The notes under the pieces: generated by a model
Told to the model about the DNA's origin: nothing
Database searches by the model: none
Seen by the model: the letters and a program-made list of their open reading frames with translations, nothing else
Shown here: in pieces, positions 24,986 to 35,374 of the stretch
Position numbering within the stretch: the first letter of the stretch is position 1
How the letters are laid out: every line of letters begins with the position of its first letter
From: Nemertoderma westbladi
Taxonomy: Eukaryota > Xenacoelomorpha > Nemertodermatida > Nemertodermatidae
Assembly: GCA_032718475.1 (NCBI GenBank)
Contig: JAUCBJ010006863.1
Coordinates: 1-51,126, forward strand
Length of the DNA: 51,126 nucleotides
Direction: 5' to 3'
Position numbers and translations under genes: made by a program

Positions 24986-25465
24986 TGGTACTTGGGATAA
25001 TAAATTTTAGTGGGTTTTTAAAATTGGTTTGATTTAATTAAAAACATTGAGGGAAAGGAGCAGGTTACAGTGGCGGTGTTTTCTAACCAAAACAATAAAC
25101 TTTACATTATTTCACTTGCGGTCAAAGTGCGCCATATCTGCCAAGCTGACATAAAAATAATTAGGTGTAAAACACTGGAGGTCATACTACTACGAGTTTA
25201 TAAGTCTCACACTAAAACAACTTCTTATAATTGATTAATTTCTCCCCTTCGGGTATCGACAGGATTAATAATATTGGACAAACATTAAATTCAACTAAAT
25301 GCACTAAAATGCTGCAGAGTTCTGAACACATCCCTAAAGACCGCATGTCACTGAACACATCCTAAAGACCGCATGTGACTGCCTGGTTAATGTAAAAATG
25401 TGGAAGTTACATCTGGTTATAAAGGATCTAATAATATGTGGCAGGTAAACATAATAAAAACAATA

Positions 25466-25572
25466 AAACAACCTTACAAAGCGTTTCGAATTGTTAATTC
25501 GTCTTATTAACTCTCAATCTGAAAACGAATTAACAATTCATTCAACAAACGCTGTGTAATGTTGTTTTATGC
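25466..25572. repeat. Foldback repeat of about 107 bp
   Basis: Imperfect inverted arms of about 40 bp: AAAACAACCTTACAAAGCG ... AATTGTTAATTCGT against ACGAATTAACAATTC ... GCTGTGTAATGTTGTTTT, with a loop of about 30 bp. Likely a miniature inverted-repeat element. Confidence 0.75.
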
Positions 25573-26792
25573 ATATTAAGTGTTGGCCTAATGTTCAATC
25601 ACACTTGCTACATTAATCTCGCATTTAGAAATAATAGGTAATCAATAATCATAATAATACAACAACAACTACTAACCGCTCGAACTTTGTAGATCTGAAG
25701 AGATGCGGTGATTTCTGTTAGATCCGAGTGAGGGAGGTTAAGTGAGGGTACGGCGAGTTATAAATAAACCAAGTATATCTGGAGACAATGCAAATAATAT
25801 TAATTATGTATTACATTTAATGATTTAAATATGTAGCACCGTATTTCAAGCTAGATCGAGTTGAAATATTTACGAGCGAAAGCGAGTGAGGAAAATATGA
25901 AACGAGATGGTGGGGATGTGGGGCGAGCGACGAAAGTAAGCGAGCTTAGCATACAGGTACCACTAACTCAATCGGTGTGTCTGTTGTTCTGTCGTTCGGT
26001 TATGTTCAATTTTAAACGTTAATAACTCAGGCAAATATCGATGAAATCTATCCAAACTATGTACACATGTTGTTTGGCAAAAGTTTAGAAATTTTCCAAG
26101 TTGAATTTCCGTGTGGCCTTCGAGAAGCTAAGATTATAGCAGTTAATTAAGTTGATTAGGGTAAAAACAGCATTTTCAAGCCTGTCTTTTAATGGAAACT
26201 AATTATTTTATAGTATAAGATATAAATAATTTTACTTGAAAATTATACAGCTGTAATCTCCATACCCCATTCCATTATAGTTTTTAATTAGTTCAAGTGA
26301 TTTGCTTTAAGAAATGTGTTTTTAATTAATCTAAACGTAATAAGTCATCAAAATGCCCTCGTCACTCTATACCTCCATCATACCTTGGCATACTAGCTAT
26401 TGCCTATTAATTGGAACCAGTAATCATCTCATCACTACTTGGCAACGGGTAATTTCATCTATAGAACATAAAGGCAGGGCACTACTAGTGTAACTAATAC
26501 GCTAGCTTGCTTTATCTTGCAAAGTGATTGGCTGAATGTTATTTAATCCTGAATCTTTAGAATATATTAGCTAAATAATTGCGTTGAGGCATTGACATGA
26601 TAATTAATATTTCAGTATCAATACTATCGGCATAAGGTAAGTTTTTAATAATATTTACAAATTGGGTTGCCTCCACACCTAAAAATATATTACTTTTAAA
26701 ACACAAATTTCCTGTTAATACCTCTGCCTTCCATTAATCCTCTGTGCTCCTTTGGTTTGGGGTGGTGCAGATTAAGAGGGCGGTTGAAGCGA

Positions 26793-26970
26793 GGGGGGGG
26801 GGGGGGGGGGGGGGAACTTTCCTCTCTTCTTTGATTTATTCTTTTTGGCGTTTTGGTTAAATTTCTTAATTATTTATTTAAATGTCTTAAGTACCGATTT
26901 TGGGATAGAATAGCTCAATTTTAATCTGTATCTCATACTGAGCCTCGTCCTGCGCGACGGCCCCACGAAC
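26793..26970. repeat. Dispersed repeat, copy A, preceded by a 22-base G tract
   Basis: About 160 bp shared with 40,125-40,291 at high identity: CTTTCCTCTCTTCTTTGAT ... CTTAAGTACCGATTTTGGG ... GCCTCGTCCTGCGCGACGG, ending CCCCACGAAC. The end motif CTGCGCGA-C/A-GG-CCCCAC is also the end of the transposons at 18.1 and 29.6 kb, so these may belong to one superfamily. Confidence 0.8.
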
Positions 26971-27312
26971 TTATAGTGAAGACATATAAATAAACTAATG
27001 TTATTCGTTAAAAAAAATAATATTGGTATGAAGTACTTTTGTCACTATTTTTAATTAACAGAAACTTATTATTTCTGTGTATCATTAGATTTTACAGGAA
27101 TTTACACATTTACACATTACAGGAGTTACCAGTGAAATATATGTAACTGTCGGTGGTGTAAGCTGGCGGTTAATTCATAAACGACTAACGCAGCTGATGT
27201 TGACACTGTTAGTGACGTACTTCAGAAAACAGGGAGCTCAAGGGATGAACAGACCATTACCAGTTAAAGGTAGTATCTTTTTTGTCTAACGTTTTTTCTT
27301 GACATATATTGT

Positions 27313-27871
27313 GCCGGGTGTTCCATAATGATTCCCCCCCCCCCCTGGCCACCTAAAACTGCCAGACATGTACCGGCACCTTAGTGTAATATATCATTCG
27401 AAAGATAATTTAATTCTGAGCTTGCATGCAAAAATTTAGGGTCCATTACAAAAGTATAAAATTGTTTGCACTGGAACTTGTCATTTTAATTATTTCTGTT
27501 AGGCCTAATTCAGAAAAATTACCAAATAAACACTAATACCGGTAACTGAATACTGTAATATATTGCAATACAGCAAAAGTCAGGCAGTAATAACTGTTTA
27601 AACAATGCTGCAAATCTGATGACTAACGCTTGATAAATAAATTCTTTTTTTTTAAATTGTGATTAAATCACAAATATTGAAAAGTAAGATTGGTGTAAAG
27701 AATTGCCTATAAAATTTTTATACTTTTGTATTTGACCCTAAATTTTTGCGTGTAAGCTCAGAATTAAATTCTATAGTTCGATTGATATATTACACTAAGG
27801 TGCAGTCTGGCAGATTTGGCTGGCCAGGGGGGGTGGGGGGGAGGGGGGGGCAATCATTATGGAACACCGGG
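27313..27871. mobile_element. Non-autonomous DNA transposon, about 170-bp inverted ends
   Basis: Left end CCGGGTGTTCCATAATGATT, then a C tract, GCCACCTAAAACTGCCAGAC, CACCTTAGTGTAATATATCA, GCAAAAATTTAGGGTC and ACAAAAGTATAAAA. The right end is the inverse, closing with AATCATTATGGAACACCGGG. No coding capacity. A target duplication was not clear. Confidence 0.8.
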
Positions 27872-28344
27872 TATATGAAACAACAATAACTGGTTAACTT
27901 AAACGTGACATTGAAATTGTTTAGTCATCCATTGCGTGTTCAAAGCCGCACCCAACAACATAACCACTAAAACAACCTGTCAACTATATCGATTGGGAAA
28001 TGCTTATCACTTCATCTACTGCTTATGACGTATTTCCAAGTATTGTTGTTCACTAAGAAGGCAGTAAAACTTATTATTAACTTGTATTGTCCCCCGTAAA
28101 TGCGCCAAAATCGCATTTGGGAAAGAACGATAATGACGCATGAAAGGAGCAACACGCTAAGTGGTTGCATTGTAGGTAGGAGCTGAGGTGAAGCCAAGTT
28201 GCTAGGATACAAGTACATTATAAACAAAGAGAGAGAGAGTGCATACTGGGTGAATTTAGCCTTGGTCCACACATCATTGCTGCCGATATTGTATTTAAAC
28301 TATTCAATTTATTGACGAGAAATATTACATAAAACCTCATTTGT
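27872..28344. other. Spacer, no supported gene
   Basis: A minus-strand 86-codon frame (28,012-28,272) contains a hydrophobic stretch but no recognisable family. I would not call it a gene. Confidence 0.5.
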
Positions 28345-28420
28345 GGGGCGAGCCACGAAGTTGGCGGAGCCTTAGCGAATTGACACTGTTAGGGGGTGGG
28401 TCAATTTATGCAAATAGTTG

Positions 28421-28452
<32 letters not shown>

Positions 28453-29593
28453 GTCGTCGTTGTCGTCGTCGTTACGATTTTGACATGCTAATAACTTTGT
28501 CGGATTTAAAGCTGCCAAGTTGAAAATTTGTAGGTATCAATATAAGCAAAAGTTGAGATTTTTGAGAGACTTTCAGACACCATCAGTGCAATGGTCTCCC
28601 GCTAGAGGGCCACATGTCTAAACATTAAATGGCCACCCATTTCTTTGCTTTTAATCCGTTTAAGCTGAAACTTGGGAAGTATGTACTAGACCATTAGCTG
28701 TAAATTTCAAAGGAGGCTAATCTGTCTGCAGTTCTCCAGTCTGCCGCTAGAGGGCGAAATGTCCCGAATGTGAAATTATTCTTCCATTTAGTTGTTTATG
28801 ATCTGATTACGCTGAAACTTGTCATATATGTACTAGATGACATCCTGAGTCTTTGTGTGGATTGTAATCGGTCCGAAGTTTTCCAGTCTCCCGCTAGAGG
28901 GCCACATGTCTAAACATTAAATGGCCACCCATTTCTTTGCTTTTAATCCGTTTAAGCTGAAACTTGGGAAGTATGTACTAGACCATTAGCTGTAAATTTC
29001 AAAGGAGGCTAATCTGTCTGCAGTTCTCCAGTCTGCCGCTAGAGGGCGAAATGTCCCGAATGTGAAATTATTCTTCCATTTAGTTGTTTATGATCTGATT
29101 ACGCTGAAACTTGTCATATATGTACTAGAAGACATCCTAAGTCTTTGTGTGGACAGTAATCGGTCCGGAGTTTTCGAGTCTGCCGCTAGAGGGCGAAATG
29201 TAGGAAAGTGATAACCTTTGCGAATTCCTTGATCTTAATCTATTTAAGCTGAATTTTGGAATATACAGTACCGGTATGTACTAGACCACATGCCTCGTCT
29301 TTGTGAGGAAGGTGATCGATCCGTAGTTCTTTAATATGCCGCTAGAGGGCTAAATGTATGAAAGTGAAAACCTTCCAACATTTCGTTATTTATGATCCGT
29401 CAATCGGAAACTTGGTAGATATGTAATAGACCATAGGCTGTGGCTTTGTAGGGAAACTAATCCTTCCTTCTTCAGTTACCCAGTCTCCCGCTAGAGGGTT
29501 AACGTTTTCCGGGAAAATCTTCTCCTATGTTTTTATAATCCTTTCGAGTTGATACTTAGCATTAACTCATTTCACGTGCTGCGCGAAGGCCCC
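28345..29593. mobile_element. 1.25-kb transposon carrying a CCGCTAGAGGGC subrepeat array
   Basis: The left end is nearly identical to the transposon at 17,618, including the (GTC)n tract at 28,420-28,472. It ends in GTGCTGCGCGAAGGCCCC, and lacks the long right inverted arm of its relative. Between lies a tandem array of diverged subrepeats of about 145-156 bp, each with the core CCGCTAGAGGG at 28,599; 28,744; 28,891; 29,036; 29,183; 29,339; 29,488. Two types alternate (ending CTCCCGCTAG and CTGCCGCTAG), so a pair of about 292 bp has been duplicated. No transposase. It stops only 110 bp before the SLC44-like start codon. Confidence 0.8.
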
Positions 29594-29610
29594 ACTTCGT
29601 GTTTATATAT

Positions 29611-29627
29611 GTTAATATTTTTTTCAG
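29611..29627 (+). promoter_or_regulatory. Possible splice acceptor in the SLC44-like 5' UTR
   Basis: GTTAATATTTTTTTCAG is a good pyrimidine tract plus AG, 75 bp before the start codon. If used, the coding exon is preceded by an intron in the 5' leader, and the first exon would lie upstream within or beyond the transposon array. Inference only. Confidence 0.35.
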
Positions 29628-29702
29628 TTAAGAATCTTAAGTTTCCGATTTATTTTAACTGTTCAACGAGGCAAAAAAGGCCAGACTGAGTAGTTTGTTG
29701 GG

Positions 29703-31865
29703 ATGGCGAAAGTGTTTCCAGGCGATTCGGCCTATGGAAGTGCGAAGACTCACGACCCAGAGTTTAAGGGACCAATTGAGGGCCGAGGATGCACCGATAT
29801 CATCTGTTGCATCCTCTACATCGCCTTCCTGGGTGGTCTCGGTGTAGTAGCCTACTTCGCATTCATCGCAGGAGATCCGATCAGATTGCTCAGCCCTACT
29901 GACTCACAGGGAAACATATGTGACTATGACAACATTGAGACCAAACAAAACCTCACAGGTAAACCCTATTTATTTTACTACGATATCAGCCGATGTGCCA
30001 GTCTAGGGAGTAGCTTTGGGTTTCAATGTCCAACCAAACAGATTTGCGTGGATAAATGCCCCGATCAGTACTGGGTGTTTCTCCAGAACCCACTATTCGC
30101 CAACTCAGAAGCCATGCATAAATACTGTGAATACGGATACACTCCTCCGACATTCACTGCTCCAAATGCAGCTGACGCTCTAAAAGTGATTACCGATGAG
30201 AAATGTCCACCCTATATATTAAAATCCAAACCGTTTTTGAACAGATGCATCCCATCTTTAGTGCAAGATGTTGTTAATGAAGGTGCGAATGTCTTGGATA
30301 ATGGCGAAATTACTATAGACACGGGTGCGCTCAATGTACCAAGTGGAAGCGATGGGAGCACGGAACTAGCTGTGGATCTAAGCGCGTTGAAAACCGGAAT
30401 AGCTACTATTGGAGAATACGTAGACATACAAGACATTGGAGGTAAAGTATTGGATGACTTTATAGAGACGTGGCCGTGGATGTTGGGTCTGTTGGTGTTG
30501 GCGATGATAATATCCTTCTTGGTCATCGTGTTAATGAGATGGATTGCAGGGCCAATTATATGGTTCCTTGTGTTCGCATTGATAGCCGGTCTGGGGGTGG
30601 GATTGTGGTACACCACGGATCGCTATATGAGACTCACAGACATTGCGATGACCTGGGCTTGGGTCACCAATGTTAGTTACTACACGCAGACTCAAGAATT
30701 CTGGTTGGCTATCGCTATCATAGATGGCATTATATTGATTATAATTCTTCTACTCGTAATCTGTCTCTGCCGTCGAATCCGACTCGCCATTAAACTCATC
30801 GAGCAAGCAAGCCGTGCGGTCGGCTGCATGATGTCCACGCTATTCTTACCTCTCGCTTTCTATCTGCTACAGCTGCTAAACTTGATTGTTTTTACTGCGA
30901 TTGCTATTTATCTGGCATCCAACGGGGAACCTTACTACAATGTATTCAGTTCCACCGAATCCCGAAACGGGACAAGTTGTGTCCCCAAGGATTTCGTCGC
31001 TCAAACCGCGAATGAGAAATGTATATTCGTTTCTTACGGAGGTGATCCAAATATATTCCGATTACAAATATACAATCTATTCGCCTTGTTCTGGAACGCT
31101 AATTTCATTATAGGTTTAGGGCAGGTTACATTGGCGGGTGCCTTCGCATCCTGGTATTGGGCATTCAATAAATCCACCGACGTGCCTCTCTTCCCATTGG
31201 CTGCCTCTTTTTGGCGCGCCCTTCGTTATCACCTAGGGTCGATAGCCTTTGGCGCACTCATAATCGCAATTATTCAGATAATACGCGCTGCCCTGGAATA
31301 CGTCGAACGAAAACTCAAAAAATCAGATAATAAAGTAGCCGAGTTCGCTATCAAATGCTTAAGGTGTTGCTTCTGGTGCCTCGAAAAAATAATACGATTC
31401 GTAACAAGAAATGCTTATATTATGATCGCTATTCATGGAAAGAATTTCTGTTTCTCAGCTAAAGATGCCTTTTCGCTTTTGCTGCGAAATATTCTTAGAG
31501 TTTCCGTCTTAAACGGTGTTACAACATTTCTTCTTGTAATCGCGAAGCTGTTTGTCGTTGGTGTCACGGCTTTCATCAGCTTCCTTGCTTTCACTGGCGA
31601 CATCCAAATCCCCTATTTTCTCCTCAGTGTAGGATCCCTCAACTACTATTGGGTTCCTATAATCGTGATTATAATTGGCACTTATATCATTGCTGATTTG
31701 TTCTTCGATGTTTACGATATGGCTATTGACACAATATTTCTCTCCTTCCTGGAGGACTGTGAGAGAAACGATGGTTCTCCAGAGAAACCTTATTTTATGC
31801 CTAAAGATCTAATGAAACTGGTCGGTAAAGAAAACACTTTTCATTCTTTAAACGAAAAGGCTTGA
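29703..31865 (+). CDS. Choline transporter-like protein, SLC44A/CTL family, single exon
   Basis: The 720-residue protein has the usual length of SLC44A2-type transporters (about 700). The N-terminal signature DPEFKGPIEGRGCTDIICC (18-36) is typical of the family and runs into TM1 (about 33-57). A large cysteine-containing outer loop follows (about 60-255; NLT at 83 is a possible glycosylation site), then a cluster of membrane helices from about 258 on, and the family's C-terminal ERNDGSPEKPYFMPKDLMKL. The family moves choline and related amines across plasma and mitochondrial membranes; the precise member is unclear, with SLC44A2 or A4 most likely. The entire coding sequence is one uninterrupted exon, while vertebrate orthologues are split into about 20 exons. 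Start: ATG in GGGATGG with G at -3 and +4. A processed retrogene is the simplest explanation, but the frame is fully intact. Confidence 0.93.
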   Translation: MAKVFPGDSAYGSAKTHDPEFKGPIEGRGCTDIICCILYIAFLGGLGVVAYFAFIAGDPIRLLSPTDSQGNICDYDNIETKQNLTGKPYLFYYDISRCASLGSSFGFQCPTKQICVDKCPDQYWVFLQNPLFANSEAMHKYCEYGYTPPTFTAPNAADALKVITDEKCPPYILKSKPFLNRCIPSLVQDVVNEGANVLDNGEITIDTGALNVPSGSDGSTELAVDLSALKTGIATIGEYVDIQDIGGKVLDDFIETWPWMLGLLVLAMIISFLVIVLMRWIAGPIIWFLVFALIAGLGVGLWYTTDRYMRLTDIAMTWAWVTNVSYYTQTQEFWLAIAIIDGIILIIILLLVICLCRRIRLAIKLIEQASRAVGCMMSTLFLPLAFYLLQLLNLIVFTAIAIYLASNGEPYYNVFSSTESRNGTSCVPKDFVAQTANEKCIFVSYGGDPNIFRLQIYNLFALFWNANFIIGLGQVTLAGAFASWYWAFNKSTDVPLFPLAASFWRALRYHLGSIAFGALIIAIIQIIRAALEYVERKLKKSDNKVAEFAIKCLRCCFWCLEKIIRFVTRNAYIMIAIHGKNFCFSAKDAFSLLLRNILRVSVLNGVTTFLLVIAKLFVVGVTAFISFLAFTGDIQIPYFLLSVGSLNYYWVPIIVIIIGTYIIADLFFDVYDMAIDTIFLSFLEDCERNDGSPEKPYFMPKDLMKLVGKENTFHSLNEKA

Positions 31866-32474
31866 AGAGAAAATCACGAATTCCATAAAGCACGAGCATG
31901 AAATCAAATCACTATTGTCTTAAACTACGCAAATAATTGGTCAATTAATGAGGATACGGCCGCGAAAGAGTATGATTCATTTAAATACAACGGTGTTACA
32001 GTACAGTAATGGGGTTGCGTTTGGTACCGGTACCCCATTTGTGGGATGTATTTTAATTATTGTATATTTTTCACGCTGCGCCATCGCAACCAGCGTCACG
32101 TACTGTAATTAGTATTTTAATTATTGTATATTTATGAAATGTTTGATGTATTTCTATTTGTTTAATTTGGTAGAGGTGCGTGCTTATCATTATTTCAGTA
32201 ACTTCATTCAGCATATTTATTTCGAGTAGTGAATATGAAGGTTATTTTGAGAACTGCTAATAAATTAATATTTACTAAATTTTTCAGGATTATTTAATTT
32301 ATTCAAAAATGTCGTCGGCATCCCTTAACGTCGTTTTGTATTGGCAGCGAGTTGTTATATTTATATATTAATTATAACTTGAGTACAAAGTATCAGATTA
32401 CAGATATACATTTCATAGCGATGTGATATAAACTTTACTACCTTATAGAAGTAAAGTCTCCCAGTGCCGGTGCC
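31866..32474. other. Presumed 3' UTR of the SLC44-like gene, then spacer
   Basis: AT-rich. A canonical AATAAA lies at 32,259-32,264, about 395 bp after the stop codon. A direct repeat TTTTAATTATTGTATATTT occurs at about 32,051 and 32,113. No poly(A) run of the sort a young retrocopy would leave was seen. Confidence 0.5.
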
Positions 32475-32740
32475 AAAAAAATATTATTATAACTTTTTGT
32501 TGGGCACAGCTTTTTGCAGAGTCGGCAACCACGTCCAGGTGGGATCGAACTAGTAACCTCCGGGTTGGAAGTCTGACGCTCTAACCATTCAGCTAGCGGC
32601 TCAGGTAAAAGATAGACCTGGAAATACTACCTGATACCTCGTATGTCCGCTATTTACCTCCTCATGGCTTCCCATCTGTCAATGCCAACAAAAAGTTATA
32701 ATAATATGAAAGCACTCATTCACCCATAACACCAAAAAAA
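32475..32740 (-). repeat. SINE copy 4, with inverted ends
   Basis: Minus-strand copy and the cleanest tRNA-like core: GGTTAGAGCG ... TTCCAACCCGGAGG ... GTTCGATCCCACCTGG, read on the minus strand within about 32,536-32,603. Both ends carry the same sequence in opposite directions: ATTATTATAACTTTTTGTTG at about 32,484 and CAACAAAAAGTTATAATAAT at about 32,687. The element is therefore a tRNA-containing unit inside terminal inverted repeats. Confidence 0.65.
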
Positions 32741-33461
32741 ATATTGTCACTACCGACTCTCATTATCGAGAGTCACGATACAGACATCGACGGTATAAAT
32801 GTAGGCCTATTGGATGGTATGCAGTGCGGACGATCTAGAAATCGGCAAGGTAAGCCTATATGGAATGCAGTGTGGACGACTGGGCTGAAATCTGGGACTG
32901 GTAAAGGTAATATATCTACGGTACCAGAGATTGCCGGAGATTCTCTCACTGCCAGAGATTCGCGAAATATAAAAGTACAATATCTTGGAATAAACTTGAT
33001 GGTTTTTTTCATTCCAGCAAAAAATGTTACACTTTTTATTACCATTAACAACCAAAGCCAGCAGTAATTTCGCAATGTTACAAAGTTGGTTGAAATTACT
33101 TAGCCCTATATATAATATAATTTATGAGTAAAGAAAACCTTTGCATTGTTCTGAACCGAATGGATTGTTAAACGAACGACGAAACTTGTGCCGAGCCAGT
33201 TCCTATACTGCGATATGGAACCTGGAGGAGTAAATAATGGGGTTGGATAGAGATGGAGTGTTCACCCTTGGGAGTTAGTGTGGCGCCCTCCCTGAATTAC
33301 AGGTAACAGCCAAGAGAGAAAAGCCTATGGGTTGTCTCCGGGAATCGTTTATCATGTTCACCAATAACTATTTTCCTGATTAACAATATTGTAACACTGA
33401 GAAGAATTTCATAGTTCAATTATTCCGCTATAAAATATAATTATTTAATAAAATTTTCAAT

Positions 33462-33489
33462 GTTTCAACTACACAGTAGCCATCATCAG
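33462..33489 (-). ncRNA. Hammerhead-like core, possible Penelope-type remnant
   Basis: Read on the minus strand: CTGATGA, then T, a short stem GGCTAC / loop TGT / GTAGTT (with two G-T pairs), then GAAAC. CTGANGA ... GAAA is the conserved core of hammerhead ribozymes, and such motifs are carried by Penelope-like retroelements. The extra T before the stem and the absence of a clear cleavage-site UH downstream (it reads CATTGAAAA) suggest decay or coincidence. The stretch resembles a dispersed repeat end, but I cannot verify copy number. Confidence 0.3.
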
Positions 33490-34003
33490 GGATAATTAAA
33501 CACAAAAGAACCAATAAAGTAAGTATAAAATAAAGCAAGTATGAAATATTAAGAGATAACTAACTATAACTAGTACCGGTAATTATATATTATAGAGGAA
33601 TATTCGAACTATGAATTTCTTCTCAGTATTTCTAATACTCGTCTTTGTGAGCCGATTTCACCTTCGCTCAAAAACCAATATAATATTGTAACATGTTATG
33701 AGACGACAACACTGACATGAAACTCCATATGAAACTTACTAAAAAGGTGTAAATAATATTTTTGTCGGAATTTCTTAACTATCACAAAAGATTCAATAAT
33801 TTATAGAACATTATAAAGCGTTTTTACCTAATTTGAACAAAACCCATCAACAATAAACATCCAAAGACGACTTTATGTGTAAGAGGTATCGGGAGCAGAT
33901 TAACTAATTAGGCGAACATTAATTAGATTTGGTTTATGAGCTAGCCAAGACTGCTTCGGTTTCAGTGTAAAGACACTACCCTAGTACCTCTGGGTAGACA
34001 TAT

Positions 34004-34033
34004 CGTCTACCCTCACTATAGTGAGGGTAGACG
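34004..34033. repeat. 30-bp perfect palindrome
   Basis: CGTCTACCCTCACTA followed immediately by its exact reverse complement, with no loop. GGGTAGACA lies just upstream at 33,992. It may mark an insertion footprint or a foldback unit. Confidence 0.9.
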
Positions 34034-34329
34034 CTCACTCACTCGCTCAGTTACGGTGGATTCTGGATTCACACCAGGTGCTGATCGCTTTAAATTATCG
34101 TGCGACTCACTTCACTCAGGTGATCACGTCATAACCCATACTTAATGTTCATTCACACCACAATGCATGAGACAAACTTTACACAGTACTGTACTGTATC
34201 TATAATACAATTCTTATTACAATATAATTATAATGGCCACTAGAAAATAATAGTCGGTAGGCCTACCAGTATTGGCATTGTCAGCCCTATCAATAATAAT
34301 TTTAAGACGAGCGACAAAGAAACCAAAAT

Positions 34330-35374
34330 AAGCCATCTATTTGGGTGAAACCGCTGTTTCTTCAAAGGAACAATCTTGGAGAACACACTGTGTTGGTGTA
34401 TAATCTGATACAAACTGGTGATAATTACCACTTCAGAAGATATTTTCGAATGGATAGAAGTACATTTTTTCTACTGCTGGAACTCACTGAAATTCACCTG
34501 GAAAAACAACCTACACAGTATAGATTGCCTATAGCCCCACAAGAAAGATCAGCATTGACCTTCCCATATCTTGGTCATGGGGATTCTCAGGCCTTACTTA
34601 GCATTACATATCGAATAGGCCATTCAAGCATTCAACTATTAATGGAATAATATCGGAGACTATGTCATTTTGTGGAAGGTTTAGAAACCATTGGTTCTTC
34701 CTAAACGAGGAGTTGGATTATATAAGTCATCTGCGGCCATCTGAGGATGGATTTAATAAACTGTGGCAGTTTCCAAACTATGTAGGGGCAATTGACGGCA
34801 AACATATAAAAATTGTCTGTCCGCCAAACTCGGGTTCGAAATACTATAATTACATAAACTATTTTAGTATTGTCCTTCTTGCTATTGTTGATAGCAACTA
34901 CAACTTTATCATGATTGATGTAGGTGACTATGGCAGCCAGAATGGTAGTGGCGTATTCTGGAATTCAGCATTTGGACAGCACCTTCCAACTGATAAAGAA
35001 TTGTTTGCAGGAGGAACCCTTATGCCTCATGTAATTGTTCGTGATGAAGGCTTTCCTCTGACTTCTTACCTTATGAGACCTTATACAGGATCAAACCTAC
35101 CCGATATTGACACAGTATACAATTACAGGTTAAGCCGATCTGCCGATCTAGAAGAATTGTAGAAAACGCCTTTGGCATTCTGACCCATAAATGGCGTATT
35201 TACTTTCGAACAATGCATATGAACCCATATAATGCTTCAAATGCAGTAAAGGCAACTTGTGTTCTACATAATTTTATACGTCAACGGGACGGCCTGTCTA
35301 ACTTACAAGAACATCTGCTTGGGGTTGACCGTGAAACTATATTACTCCTGGCGAATGGCGAACAGAAGGTTTGA
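34330..35374 (+). pseudogene. Broken Harbinger (PIF) transposase, HARBI1-like
   Basis: Three frames together cover a Harbinger transposase. The N-terminal part (34,345-34,650) has the PQERSALTFPYLGHGDS and TYRIGHSSIQLL blocks seen in HARBI1. The core has GAIDGKH (first catalytic aspartate codon at 34,794), VGDYGSQN and RDEGFPLTSYLMRPY (second aspartate at 35,043). The last part has RRIVENAFGILTHKWR (glutamate at 35,162) and ends at 35,374. The first break is a stop and frame change at about 34,650-34,710. The second is an 8-bp micro-duplication (GATCTGCC) near 35,140 that shifts the frame before the glutamate. PIF/Harbinger elements move by a DDE transposase. No Myb-like partner gene or terminal inverted repeats were seen. 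Confidence 0.85.

Larger units (their letters stand above)
24990..27300. other. AT-rich region with small dispersed repeats
   Basis: No gene seen. Identifiable pieces: an inverted copy of the 5345-5400 repeat (about 25,050-25,110); a direct duplication of ACACATCC(C)TAAAGACCGC near 25,327-25,375; the foldback at 25,466; a piece with GAGCGAAAGCGAGTGAGG (about 25,876) shared with about 42,915; a GGGGCGAGC(G)ACGAA stretch at about 25,920 like the transposon ends; and the G tract and dispersed repeat at 26,793-26,970. Confidence 0.55.
32741..34320. other. Non-coding stretch with short palindromes
   Basis: Overlapping frames on both strands at 32,744-33,075 have no recognisable features and are not called. 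The hammerhead-like motif (33,462) and a 30-bp perfect palindrome (34,004) are listed separately. Confidence 0.5.

Noticed and set aside
30212-30616. Minus-strand 134-codon frame
   Set aside because: Antisense shadow of the SLC44-like gene.
32744-33075. Overlapping 82-107 codon frames on both strands
   Set aside because: No recognisable motif, and mutual overlap on opposite strands makes chance more likely.
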